From the NCBI RefSeq assembly GCF_009690905.1, contig NZ_VOSW01000034.1, forward strand, positions 1-64,000: a stretch of DNA of 64,000 nucleotides. The letters run 5' to 3'. The stretch's first letter is position 1. Every line of letters starts with the position of its first letter. A program made the translations under genes and the position numbers. Below the pieces are notes generated by a model that was given only the letters and a program-made list of their open reading frames with translations, made no database searches and was not told the DNA's origin. Positions 1 to 8,103 of this stretch are shown piece by piece. This stretch comes from Paraburkholderia madseniana (GTDB lineage Bacteria; Pseudomonadota; Gammaproteobacteria; Burkholderiales; Burkholderiaceae).

Positions 1-238
1 CTCCCAACCCGGTCTTTGACCGCCAAAACCGCTTGACAGACGGGGGCAGACCACCGCTGACGCCTGTCGCATAACCCTCCGACCGATTATTTCAATACCG
101 AGAATAGTAATTTCAGATTATCGGTACAAATTTTCAATAGTAGGGGTATACACTGCCTTCCATCGACGTTGCAGACACACCTCACCGGCCCCTGCGACGC
201 CTTCCTGAAATGAAATCGAAACTTATCGGAGTCACACC

Positions 239-508
239 ATGAAGACCAAGCTCATCGCCGCCCTGTTGGTTGCTGTTTCTGCCTCGATCGCCGCTCCCGC
301 ATTCGCTAGCGGCTACGGCCCGGCACCGTTCTACCGTCCGTCGGTCGGCGCACCGGCTTCGCAACAAGGCCAGAGCGCACAAACCGTCGCGGCTGAACGC
401 GCTAATGCCGAGTCGAACGCATACGGTGGCGTGAACAACGTGTCGTCGCAATCGGGTACGCGTGCACCGGCTTCGTCGGGCCCGCAATCGGTTTTCTTCG
501 GCCACTAA
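239..508 (+). CDS. small secreted protein of unknown function
   Basis: An 89-residue protein with a clear Sec signal peptide: MKTK, a hydrophobic stretch and an AFA-type cleavage site near residue 22-24. The mature part is about 65 residues, rich in Ser, Ala, Gly, Gln and Asn, and has no cysteines. It resembles the short exported proteins that are numerous in Burkholderia (DUF4148-like in style), but I cannot assign a family with confidence. The start is supported by GGAG at 229-232 a few bases ahead of the ATG. It is a single-gene unit, convergent with the small gene on the other strand. No function can be given. Confidence 0.75.
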   Translation: MKTKLIAALLVAVSASIAAPAFASGYGPAPFYRPSVGAPASQQGQSAQTVAAERANAESNAYGGVNNVSSQSGTRAPASSGPQSVFFGH

Positions 509-661
509 TCTGTCGCCGTTGAAGGTTGCCGTTCACAAGACGGCAGCCGAACTGGGCGCCGCGAATGCAATGCATGCCGGCGCCCGGTTCCGTTTACACG
601 ACGGCCGCGACCGCGGCGTCAAGCCCCTGCCACTGGTTCATCACGCCCCACGCATATCCTT

Positions 662-698
662 GTTCGGCGATTCGCAAAAACGAATCCGGTTGCCGAAC
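662..698. other. imperfect hairpin between convergent genes
   Basis: GTTCGGC-GATTCG (662-674) pairs with CGAATC and GCCGAAC (681-698). The loop is CAAAAA, and a five-base bulge separates the two right-hand arms. It sits in the gap between two convergent genes. There is no clear U-tract, so a terminator role is uncertain. Confidence 0.35.
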
Positions 699-771
699 GG
701 ATCGACCGTCTCCAGCAAGTCGAAAGATCGTCAGCTTAATTGAATGCGCTCGCCGGCTCGCGCGCTTGTGG

Positions 772-1014
772 CTACGTGGTGAGGCCAGCATCGATCGTTT
801 CCCGCGCCGCCTTGAAGCCCGCCAGGGCCGCGGCATGCTCAGTGGACCATAGCGTGTCGATATGCACGAGCCGCCAGTCGACCACCACCGCGTCGTTGCG
901 CAACACCCGAAAATGCGCTTTGACACCGGTGAGCACCTGTTCGACCGCGACTTCAATCTCGTAGTCCTGATAGCGCTCCTGGTAGTCGCCCATGTCGAGG
1001 CCTTTCGGCTCCAT
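772..1014 (-). CDS. small conserved hypothetical protein
   Basis: An 80-residue acidic soluble protein starting MEPKGLDMGDYQERY. An upstream in-frame extension to 1131 exists, but AAGGAGG lies just before the ATG at 1014 and decides this start. No signal peptide, membrane segment or known motif is visible. It lies about 110 bp downstream of another small gene on the same strand, so the two may be co-transcribed. I do not recognise the family. Confidence 0.65.
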   Translation of the reverse strand: MEPKGLDMGDYQERYQDYEIEVAVEQVLTGVKAHFRVLRNDAVVVDWRLVHIDTLWSTEHAAALAGFKAARETIDAGLTT

Positions 1015-1121
1015 GATCGCCTCCTTGGTGTCTTGCGTGCCCTTGAATGTCGGCGGCCGCGCCTTTCCACCGGGCCGTCGTTGCGGCTCGGAGCATGCAC
1101 CGGCCCGCCCTCGCCTGACGA

Positions 1122-1319
1122 TCAGTCGCAATCGCCAGAAAGGTACTGCCGGCCGCTACAGGTGATTTCGACTTCGCCGCCGCTTGCTTCGGCGGCAAGC
1201 CCGTTCGTCAGCAACTCCGCCGTGACGGATTGCTCAAACTTCGGCATGGGCTGTCCGACGCCGACATCGTTCAGGCGCCGCAACGCTTCAACCGCTTCCG
1301 GACTTAATGACTTCGACAT
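1122..1319 (-). CDS. small conserved hypothetical protein
   Basis: A 65-residue protein (MSKSLSPEAVEALRRL...). The ATG at 1319 is preceded by GGAGA, whereas the in-frame extension to 1439 looks non-coding. The N-terminal half is predicted helical and includes EAVEALRRLNDVG. The C-terminal half, with E-V-E-I-T-C and G-R-Q-Y-L, looks like a short wing, reminiscent of a winged-helix fragment. There is no firm family assignment. It lies upstream of, and on the same strand as, the 80-residue gene. Confidence 0.6.
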   Translation of the reverse strand: MSKSLSPEAVEALRRLNDVGVGQPMPKFEQSVTAELLTNGLAAEASGGEVEITCSGRQYLSGDCD

Positions 1320-1541
1320 GGCCGTCTCCGTCGTGGTGCTCAATTCATCGTAGCAAGTTTTGCGGGGGCACGCAGGGGCGCGTTGAGGCATGCGGGTTGC
1401 GTGGTGCCGTATGGATGCGTGGCGGCAACAAACCGGCAAGTGGTATCGGCAAGGAGGATGAGATCAAGCGAAGCGGCGCCAACGCAAAATAGCGTCGGCG
1501 CGCGTGAAGATGCGATCAATGCGACTAGTGCCCTCGCGCGC

Positions 1542-1757
1542 TTACAGACGAGCGATCGACACCTCCGTCGACTTCACCAGCGCGACCACTTCCGAGCCGA
1601 CCTTCAGGTCGAGTTCGTCGACCGAACGTGTGGTGATCACCGAGGTGACGATACCGAACGGCGTGTCCACATCGACCTCGGACACCACCGGCCCGCGGAT
1701 GATTTCCTTGACCTTGCCTTTGAACTGATTGCGTACGTTGATTGCGGAAATGCTCAT
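1542..1757 (-). CDS. molybdenum-pterin-binding protein (Mop, single TOBE domain)
   Basis: A 71-residue protein beginning MSISAINVRNQFKGKV, the signature of Mop/TOBE proteins. It continues with GPVVSEVDVDTPFGI and the terminal KSTEVSIAR typical of the fold. Such proteins form hexamers that bind molybdate or tungstate oxyanions in the cytoplasm, and 68-72 residues is the normal length. It is the last gene of the ssuDCB-mop run, 48 bp after ssuB. Its presence beside a sulfonate importer is common in Burkholderia, and a role as an oxyanion-binding partner is inference. Confidence 0.88.
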   Translation of the reverse strand: MSISAINVRNQFKGKVKEIIRGPVVSEVDVDTPFGIVTSVITTRSVDELDLKVGSEVVALVKSTEVSIARL

Positions 1758-1804
1758 GTCGAGTGACTCCAGAAAAGCGATTGAAAACAGTCAGTCAAGG
1801 GGTG

Positions 1805-2809
1805 TCAGACGGCCCAGCGGACGTCTGTCGGCCGCCGCGTGAGGCGGCCCTCGTCACGTGCGTCGTAAGCGCGATGGGACAGTGCGTCGTCGTTCGGCGC
1901 CGTCTTCAGTACGCGTTGCAACACATGTTCTTCCAGCGCTGCAAAACCGGCCGACGCACGCGCCCGTGGGCGCGCCAGCGGCACCGGCTGATCGAGCGCG
2001 ATGCGCCCTTCTTCGATCAGCAGAATCCGGTCGCCGAGCGCGACGGCCTCATGCACGTCGTGCGTCACCAGCAGCGCGGTAAATTGATGTTCGCGCCACA
2101 GCCGTTCGATCAGCGCGTGCATTTCGATGCGCGTCAACGCGTCGAGCGCGCCGAGCGGTTCGTCCAGCAGCAGCAATTGCGGCCGATGCACCAGCGCCCG
2201 CGCCAGTGCCACACGCTGACGCTGACCACCGGAGAGCTGCGCGGGCCAGTCGTTGGCGCGCTCCAGCAAGCCAACTTCGTCGAGCACGGCGCGCGCATCT
2301 TCACGGGCGCTGCGGCCGAGGCCGAGCATCACGTTTTGCAGCACGCTCTTCCAGGGCAGGAGCCGCGCGTCCTGGAACATGATGCGCGTGTCGAGCGGCT
2401 GGCCGTCTTCGGCGCGCTTTTCGAGCACGCCCGAGGTGGCCTTCTCCAGACCCGCCACCAGGCGCAGCAAAGTCGATTTCCCGCAGCCGCTGCGGCCAAC
2501 GATCGCCACGAAACTGCCGCGCTCGATCGACAGATCAAAATCGGACAGCACCGTGCGCTCGCCGTACTGCTTGCCGACGCCGCGCAATTCGACCGAAAAA
2601 TCGCCAGAGCGGCGTGCGTCGTTGCGCGCCGATGCACCGGTCGCCGAAGGCACGACGCCCACGCGCTGGCGATCGTGCGCCGAATCCGCACGGTCGAAGC
2701 CGGCAGCCTCATCCGCGTCATGATCGACAGTGCGCGGTTGCGCCAGTTCGGCTTCGAGATCGCTGCCCGCGATGCCGCCGAACGAGGTCGACAATGTCGT
2801 TGCGCTCAT
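1805..2809 (-). CDS. ssuB: sulfonate ABC transporter ATP-binding protein SsuB
   Basis: The nucleotide-binding subunit (334 aa) of an aliphatic sulfonate importer. It has a Walker A GRSGCGKST, a Q-loop, the ABC signature LSGGQRQRVALARAL and a Walker B LLLLDEPLGALD followed by an H-loop LLVTHD. The first 65-70 residues form a low-complexity N-terminal extension, longer than in E. coli SsuB (255 aa), which is usual in Burkholderia. The ATG at 2809 overlaps the ssuC stop as ATGA, so translation is coupled. An in-frame upstream start at 2842 would lie inside ssuC and is rejected. It works with the SsuC permease. No periplasmic SsuA is encoded here. Confidence 0.93.
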   Translation of the reverse strand: MSATTLSTSFGGIAGSDLEAELAQPRTVDHDADEAAGFDRADSAHDRQRVGVVPSATGASARNDARRSGDFSVELRGVGKQYGERTVLSDFDLSIERGSFVAIVGRSGCGKSTLLRLVAGLEKATSGVLEKRAEDGQPLDTRIMFQDARLLPWKSVLQNVMLGLGRSAREDARAVLDEVGLLERANDWPAQLSGGQRQRVALARALVHRPQLLLLDEPLGALDALTRIEMHALIERLWREHQFTALLVTHDVHEAVALGDRILLIEEGRIALDQPVPLARPRARASAGFAALEEHVLQRVLKTAPNDDALSHRAYDARDEGRLTRRPTDVRWAV

Positions 2810-3663
2810 GTTTTCGCTCCTCGTTGATAGGCAGGATGCCAACGCAGCGATACACGCTCGAGACTCTTGGCCAGCACGTCGGCAAGTTTGCCGAGTGCCG
2901 CGTACAGCAGGATGCCCACTACCACCACATCGGTTTGCAGGAATTCGCGTGCGTTCATCGTCATGTAGCCGATGCCCGACTGCGCGGAAATGGTTTCAGC
3001 GACGATCAGCGTGACCCACATCAGCCCGAACGCGAACCGCACGCCGACCAGAATCGACGGCAACGCCCCCGGCAAAATCACATGCCGGTACAGCGAAAAA
3101 CCCTTCACGCCATAACTGCGCGCCATCTCGATCAGGTTGGCATCCACCGAACGGATACCGTGAAACGTGTTCACATAGACCGGGAAAAACACACCCAGTG
3201 CGACGAGAAACACCTTCGCCTCTTCCTCGATACCGAACCACAGGATCACGAGCGGAATCATCGCCAGCGCGGGAATGTTGCGGACCATCTGCACAGTCGA
3301 ATCGAGCGCGATTTCAGCGGGTTTGAAGAGACCCGTGGCAAGGCCGAGCACGAGTCCGATGCCGCCGCCGATCGTAAAGCCCGACACCGCGCGCCACGTG
3401 CTGACCTTCACGTCCGCCCACATTTCGCCGGACTGGATCAGCGACCACGCGGCCTTCACGACCGCGAGCGGTTCGGGCAGCACACGCGTCGAGAGAATGC
3501 CGCTGCGCGCGGCGAATTCCCACGCCAGCAGAATCGCCAGCGGCACGAGCCACGGCGCCAGAGGCGCGCCGATGCGGCGCAATGCGCCGACGAGGCCCGC
3601 GCTGAAAGCCGCGCCCGAGCCTGCCTGTGTGCCTCGTTCCTCACTCACAGTGGATTGAGCCAT
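2806..3663 (-). CDS. ssuC: sulfonate ABC transporter permease SsuC
   Basis: A 285-residue inner-membrane permease of the BPD_transp_1 family. There is a cytoplasmic N-terminus of about 35 residues, then about six hydrophobic helices starting at LAPWLVPLAILLAW. The EAA-like coupling loop with a G in the expected context (SYGVKGFSLYRHVILPGALPS) lies around residues 180-200. It pairs with SsuB to import alkanesulfonates. It follows ssuD by 57 bp and overlaps ssuB by 4 bp, giving the usual D-C-B order. Confidence 0.93.
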   Translation of the reverse strand: MAQSTVSEERGTQAGSGAAFSAGLVGALRRIGAPLAPWLVPLAILLAWEFAARSGILSTRVLPEPLAVVKAAWSLIQSGEMWADVKVSTWRAVSGFTIGGGIGLVLGLATGLFKPAEIALDSTVQMVRNIPALAMIPLVILWFGIEEEAKVFLVALGVFFPVYVNTFHGIRSVDANLIEMARSYGVKGFSLYRHVILPGALPSILVGVRFAFGLMWVTLIVAETISAQSGIGYMTMNAREFLQTDVVVVGILLYAALGKLADVLAKSLERVSLRWHPAYQRGAKT

Positions 3664-3719
3664 GATGATTGTCCTCGTTGCTTATCGATGGGCGTCATTG
3701 CCGAACCGGGCGCAAGCGC

Positions 3720-4880
3720 TCAGCTCGAACTTGCCGCCTTCGGCAGATAGTTGTTGCCGACGATCTCGCCGAACGGCCCCGACAGCGGACCGCCCGCGAC
3801 CTTGCTTTGATGGCCCGGCAGCAACGGGAACACCAATTCGGCGAAGCGATACGACTCTTCGAGATGCGGATAGCCGGACAGGATGAACGTGTCGATACCG
3901 AGCGCCGCGTACTCGTTCATCAGCGCGGCCACCTGCTCGGGATTGCCGACCAGCGCCGTCCCAGCACCACCGCGCACGAGACCGACGCCCGCCCACAGAT
4001 GCGGATACACCTCGAGTTCCGCGCGTCCACCGCGCTTGCCGCCGTGCAACGCGGCCATGCGGCGCTGTCCTTCGGAATCCATCTTCGAGAACGAAGCCTG
4101 CGCACGGGAAATGGTTTCGTCGTCGAGCTTGCTGATCAGCTTGTCGGCGGCGGCCCATGCTTCTTCTTCGGTTTCGCGCACGATGACGTGAAAGCGAATG
4201 CCGAACTTGATCTTGCGGCCACGCGCTTCAGCGCGAGCGCGAATGTCGGTGATCTTCTTCGCGACGGCTGCGGGCGGTTCGCCCCACGTTAGATACGTGT
4301 CGATGTGATCGCCCGCGATGTCGTGCGCAGCCGCCGACGAACCGCCGAACCACAGCGGCGGATGCGGGTTCTGCACCGGCGGATACAGCGCCTTGCCACC
4401 CTTCGAGACCAGATGCTCGCCGTTGAAATCGATCGCGTCGTTGGTATGTGCGGCGGTCAGCAACTTGCGCCAGATATGCAGGAATTCGTCGGTGATTTCA
4501 TAGCGCGTGTCGTGATCGACGAACACGCCGTCGCCTTCCAGTTCAGCCGAATCACCACCTGTCACGACGTTGATCAAGAGACGCCCATTCGACAGACGGT
4601 CGAAGGTCGCCGCCATGCGCGCCGCCAGACCCGGCGATGAGATGCCCGGACGGATCGCCACCAGAAACTTCAGACGTTTGGTCGCGGCGATCAGGCTGGA
4701 CGCGACGACCCATGCGTCTTCGCACGAACGGCCGGTCGGCAGCAGCACGCCCTCGTAGCCCAACGTATCGGCGGCGACGGCGATCTGCTGGAAGTAGTCG
4801 TAATCCGCTGCGCGTGCGCCTTGGGACGTACCGAGATAGCGGCTGTCGCCGTGAGTCGGAATGAACCAGAACACATTCAT
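3720..4880 (-). CDS. ssuD: FMNH2-dependent alkanesulfonate monooxygenase SsuD
   Basis: A 386-residue luciferase-like flavin monooxygenase that cleaves alkanesulfonates to aldehyde and sulfite using FMNH2 and O2 in sulfur starvation. Visible family features are MNVFWFIPTHGDSRYLG at the N-terminus, the LPTGRSCEDAW segment (active-site Cys region), RPGISSP, NVVTGGD and the C-terminal FILSGYPHLEES. E. coli SsuD is 381 aa, so it is full length. The start at 4880 has AGGAG a few bases upstream, and the longer frame to 4973 is unlikely. It is the first gene of ssuDCB-mop. An FMN reductase partner (SsuE) is not encoded nearby. Confidence 0.96.
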   Translation of the reverse strand: MNVFWFIPTHGDSRYLGTSQGARAADYDYFQQIAVAADTLGYEGVLLPTGRSCEDAWVVASSLIAATKRLKFLVAIRPGISSPGLAARMAATFDRLSNGRLLINVVTGGDSAELEGDGVFVDHDTRYEITDEFLHIWRKLLTAAHTNDAIDFNGEHLVSKGGKALYPPVQNPHPPLWFGGSSAAAHDIAGDHIDTYLTWGEPPAAVAKKITDIRARAEARGRKIKFGIRFHVIVRETEEEAWAAADKLISKLDDETISRAQASFSKMDSEGQRRMAALHGGKRGGRAELEVYPHLWAGVGLVRGGAGTALVGNPEQVAALMNEYAALGIDTFILSGYPHLEESYRFAELVFPLLPGHQSKVAGGPLSGPFGEIVGNNYLPKAASSS

Positions 4881-5401
4881 TTGCTGCTCCTGCTTGTTCG
4901 AAACTGGATTGAATGGAAACGGTGCGTCGAGTGAAAGTGCACACGCCGGCCGCGCGCCGCTGGTCGCGCACATCCATCCGGTACGAAAGCCGGAGATGCA
5001 AGCGCAAAAAGGAACGGAAAAACTGCGGCGAGGCGCGGACTAGCTCCGACAGCGCATCCGCAAGCGCGTGTGTGCCATGGAGCGGCTGAAGATCGGCATC
5101 AGGCAGGACATCGCGACGGCTTCCCTCGACCAGACGTGCGCGTGATGCGCTCGATTAAATGGGCGACGGCGGCAAACACCGTCTGCATGGAGAAACAGTC
5201 TATGGATCGGGGCGCGGCTTTTGAACGATTTTTTTTAGCTTAGGTTTTCCACTTTCGTGATTAGCCCGACGCTAAAGCATACGGATGTTGCGCCTTACCT
5301 ACGCTGGAAGCCGGGCACCCCTATATATAATGGCGCTACGTTTCCAATAATCCGGTGCAGGCCGCGTGAACCACGCCGCCTGATCTCTCGCGGTGCAATG
5401 C
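4881..5401. other. 521-bp intergenic region upstream of ssuD
   Basis: There is no convincing gene between the divergent ssuD and the membrane protein at 5402. In E. coli-type ssu operons ssuE and ssuA would be expected upstream of ssuD, but neither is present. A TATAAT box at 5326-5331 reads towards the plus-strand gene. A T-rich stretch (about 5229-5236) lies on the ssu side. No clear operator repeats were found by eye. Confidence 0.6.
5326..5331 (+). promoter_or_regulatory. likely -10 element of the membrane protein gene
   Basis: A perfect TATAAT inside a TATATATAAT stretch, 71 bp before the ATG at 5402. The -35 region is poor (TGGAAG at 5305-5310 with a short 15-base spacer), so the promoter call is tentative. 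Confidence 0.4.
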
Positions 5402-5827
5402 ATGCAAAAACTCATCCTGCCGTTCATCGCCGGTTTTCTGGCTTCCCTGTTCTTTCATGAATCGACTCTGGCGCTGCTGCACGCAGCCGGTCTGATCGAC
5501 CCTACCGGTTTTTCGACCGCGCCGTTTTTGCCGCTCGGGCTGCCGGAGTTTATTGCGAACGCGATCTGGAGCGCATTCTGGGCTGTGCTGATGGCGTGGC
5601 TGTTGCGCGTTGCGCCGGGACGCCGCGCGCCGTGGGTGCCCGCCTTCGTGTTCGGCGGCCTTGCGTTGACGGCGGCGAGCGTGTTTGTGGTCGATCCGTT
5701 GCGCGGCATCTGGCCGAGCGGCAACATGCTGCCGCGCCTCGCGGTGGGTTTCGCGGCGAACGCGATGTGGGGCTGGGGCGCGCTGGTGTTCATGCGCGCA
5801 TTCATGGCGAGCGAAGACGAAGACTGA
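5402..5827 (+). CDS. small integral membrane protein of unknown function
   Basis: A 141-residue protein with about four hydrophobic helices: residues about 4-24, 50-68, 75-95 and 110-132. It ends in an acidic tail ASEDED. The ATG at 5402 is chosen; an in-frame GTG at 5393 would add three residues and neither has a strong ribosome site. No catalytic motif is visible. It is convergent with the enoyl-CoA hydratase-like gene, 19 bp apart. It resembles uncharacterised four-helix membrane proteins of Burkholderia. Confidence 0.75.
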   Translation: MQKLILPFIAGFLASLFFHESTLALLHAAGLIDPTGFSTAPFLPLGLPEFIANAIWSAFWAVLMAWLLRVAPGRRAPWVPAFVFGGLALTAASVFVVDPLRGIWPSGNMLPRLAVGFAANAMWGWGALVFMRAFMASEDED

Positions 5828-5846
5828 GCGTCTTCCTGGTGTCTGC

Positions 5847-6983
5847 TTAACCTCGCAGATCTCGCAACGGGTGTTCGTTTGCCGGCCACGGGCTTTCGAA
5901 CATCTTCGCCACGTCGGCGGCGCTCACGTCTTCGATACGCGCAAAACGCCAGCGTGGCGCGTTGTCCTTATCGATGATGCGCGCGCGAATCCCTTCGATT
6001 GTGTCGCCTTGCGCGAAGCACGTGCGCGTCAGATCGAGATCGCCGCGCAGCACGTCCGCCATCGAACCCTCCGCGCGCGTCACCACTTCCAGCGACACGG
6101 CCATCGACAACGGCGAACGTTCGCGCAACACGGCAATCGTCTGCTCAGCCCAATCGGCCGAATCGCCGCCGTGCTCCCGTTCCTGCTCCAGCGACGCGAG
6201 AATCTGCGTCATGTCAGGCAACGCGAAATGCCGGTCGATCAACGCTCGCGTGCTCGCTAGCAGTGAAGCGTGGGGTTCTGGTACGACCTGATGCTTAGCG
6301 GCCTCACGCTCGATGCTCGCCACCACGTCTGCACCACGTTCGAACGGCTCGCTGCGCAATGTATCGGCTAGCGCGGGCAATGCCGCGTCGTCGATATAGG
6401 CGTCGGCTAGACCTGCGTAGAGTGCGTCTGCTGCGCCGATCGTCTCGCCCGTGACCGCCAGATAGCGGCCGAGCGCGCCCGGCGTGCGCGCCAGAAACCA
6501 GCTCGCGCCGACATCGGGAAAGAGGCCAATGCGGGTCTCGGGCATCGCCATCTTCGTGGAGTTCGTCACCACCCGCAGGCCGCCGGTACGATGCGCGCCC
6601 TGCGAAATCCCCATGCCGCCGCCCATCACGACACCGTTCGTCAAGGCGATATACGGCTTCGGGTAAGTGAAAATCGCGTGATTGAGCCGGTATTCCTCAG
6701 TGAAAAAGATATCGCGCGCATCATGCTCGCCGCGCTGCGCCGACTCGTACAGAAAGCGGACATCGCCGCCCGCGCAGAACGCGCGCGGATGCTGGCTGCG
6801 CACCACCACGGCAAGCACGTCGGAATTTTCGCGCCACTGATCGAGCGCAGCGTGCATCGCGCGAATCATGCCGGTCGACAGCGCATTGAGCGCCTTCGGC
6901 CTCTCCAGTTCGATGAAACCGATGCGGTTGGCTACGTAAGTCGCGACTTCGTCGCTGACGGCGGGCGAGGCGGAAATAGACAT
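5847..6983 (-). CDS. enoyl-CoA hydratase/isomerase family protein (3-hydroxyisobutyryl-CoA hydrolase type)
   Basis: A 378-residue crotonase-fold enzyme. The oxyanion-hole segments are FCAGGDVRFLYE (N-terminal third) and NGVVMGGGMGIS, followed by MPETRIGLFPDVGASWFL. This arrangement, and the length well above that of simple hydratases (about 260 aa), point to the HIBCH subfamily. That enzyme hydrolyses 3-hydroxyisobutyryl-CoA in valine catabolism. The start at 6983 gives the normal N-terminus; an in-frame extension to 7229 would run into the neighbouring gene and is low complexity. It is encoded 46 bp downstream of the TetR gene on the same strand. The exact substrate cannot be proved from sequence. 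Confidence 0.85.
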   Translation of the reverse strand: MSISASPAVSDEVATYVANRIGFIELERPKALNALSTGMIRAMHAALDQWRENSDVLAVVVRSQHPRAFCAGGDVRFLYESAQRGEHDARDIFFTEEYRLNHAIFTYPKPYIALTNGVVMGGGMGISQGAHRTGGLRVVTNSTKMAMPETRIGLFPDVGASWFLARTPGALGRYLAVTGETIGAADALYAGLADAYIDDAALPALADTLRSEPFERGADVVASIEREAAKHQVVPEPHASLLASTRALIDRHFALPDMTQILASLEQEREHGGDSADWAEQTIAVLRERSPLSMAVSLEVVTRAEGSMADVLRGDLDLTRTCFAQGDTIEGIRARIIDKDNAPRWRFARIEDVSAADVAKMFESPWPANEHPLRDLRG

Positions 6984-7029
6984 GGAGAGCGAAGCGCGAT
7001 GGCGCGAAATGAATCGGAACTGAACGTTA

Positions 7030-7977
7030 TCACGCGCTCGCGGCTTTGGGCTTGGTGGCGGGTTTGACGCCCGTCTCAGCGGGCGATTCTGCGTGCGCTT
7101 CTGAGTGCGCTTCTGCGTGCAATTCCGCTGGCGCTTCAGCAGACTTTTTCTTGCCGGCACGCGTGGATTTTGCGGCGCCTTGCGACTGCCCGGCGGGTTG
7201 CATGCCCAGCCAGGTATCGAGCGCGACACCCACCACCGTATCCAGCGGCGCGCTCGGAAACACAGGGCATGTGAGGTTGAGCGCGACGATGCCGTGCAGG
7301 GTCGCCCAGAACGCCTCCGCCCACACGGCCACGTCCATCGATGCGGACAAGCGCCCTGCTGCTTTCAACTCTTCGAGGGCGCGGAGCATGATGTGTAACG
7401 CGGCGTCGCCGGGATCGTCGTCCGGTTTCGCAGGCGCAAGATTCGCTTTTCCGGACGCGGTGGAAGCCGCCGCGGTTGTTCCTGCGGCCGTTGTCCCAGC
7501 GGCCGTGGTTTCCACCGCTTCGCTCGCGGCGGTCACCCCTGCATCCGCCACGGCAGCCACCGCCCCACCCGCACCCTTACCAGCCGCGGCAGCCGCGCCG
7601 CCCAGCGCCGCGCCTGTGTAGCTCGGGTCTTCCATGAAGATCAGCCGATAGGTTTCCGGATGAGCAACACCGAATGCCACATAAGCACGCCCGAGCGCCT
7701 TCAAGCGCTCAGCCGGATCGGCGATCTGCGCGAGCGGCACGAAGGTGGCCAGCAATTGCGCATAACCTTCCGCACACAAGGCCTGCGCAATTTCATCGCG
7801 GCTCGCGAAGTGAAGGTACAGCGTGGCGGGTGAATACTCGATGGCGTCGGCAATCTTGCGCATTGACAGCGCAGCGAAGCCTTCGCGCATCACGATGCGC
7901 CGCGCTGCATCGAGGATGCGCTCGCGCAGCGCCTGTTTCTGGCGGCTTTTTCGTTCGACGATTCCCATGCCGGGCAT
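7030..7977 (-). CDS. TetR family transcriptional regulator with low-complexity insert
   Basis: About 315 residues. The N-terminal HTH is typical of TetR (RERILDAARRIV ... FAALSMRKIADAIEYSPATLYLHF). The ligand-binding half carries an unusual Ala/Thr-rich stretch of about 60 residues (repeats of TTAAG, roughly residues 130-190). The C-terminal tail is also rich in Ala, Glu, His and Lys (EAHSEAHAES-type repeats). TetR proteins are usually about 200 aa, so both segments are extra. Possible starts are the ATGs at 7977 and 7968. It is divergent from an NAD-dependent epimerase across a 126-bp gap that contains a tandem palindromic operator, so it probably represses itself and that gene. Confidence 0.88.
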   Translation of the reverse strand: MPGMGIVERKSRQKQALRERILDAARRIVMREGFAALSMRKIADAIEYSPATLYLHFASRDEIAQALCAEGYAQLLATFVPLAQIADPAERLKALGRAYVAFGVAHPETYRLIFMEDPSYTGAALGGAAAAAGKGAGGAVAAVADAGVTAASEAVETTAAGTTAAGTTAAASTASGKANLAPAKPDDDPGDAALHIMLRALEELKAAGRLSASMDVAVWAEAFWATLHGIVALNLTCPVFPSAPLDTVVGVALDTWLGMQPAGQSQGAAKSTRAGKKKSAEAPAELHAEAHSEAHAESPAETGVKPATKPKAASA

Positions 7978-8010
7978 TTTCGGCTTGACAAACTGAAATG
8001 TCAAATTAAA

Positions 8011-8038
8011 CTGAACACTGTTTACTGAACGGTGTTCA
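8011..8038. promoter_or_regulatory. tandem palindromic operator for the TetR regulator
   Basis: Two adjacent 14-bp direct repeats, CTGAACACTGTTTA (8011-8024) and CTGAACGGTGTTCA (8025-8038). The second contains a perfect interrupted palindrome TGAAC-GGT-GTTCA, and the first the same with one mismatch (TGAAC-ACT-GTTTA). They lie between the divergent TetR and epimerase genes, the usual position for a TetR operator. Confidence 0.65.
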
Positions 8039-8103
8039 CTAAATTCTCATCGATCAGACAAGCTCACCCAGGCGCAATACGGCGCCGTCTTCAGGAGTCG
8101 TTC

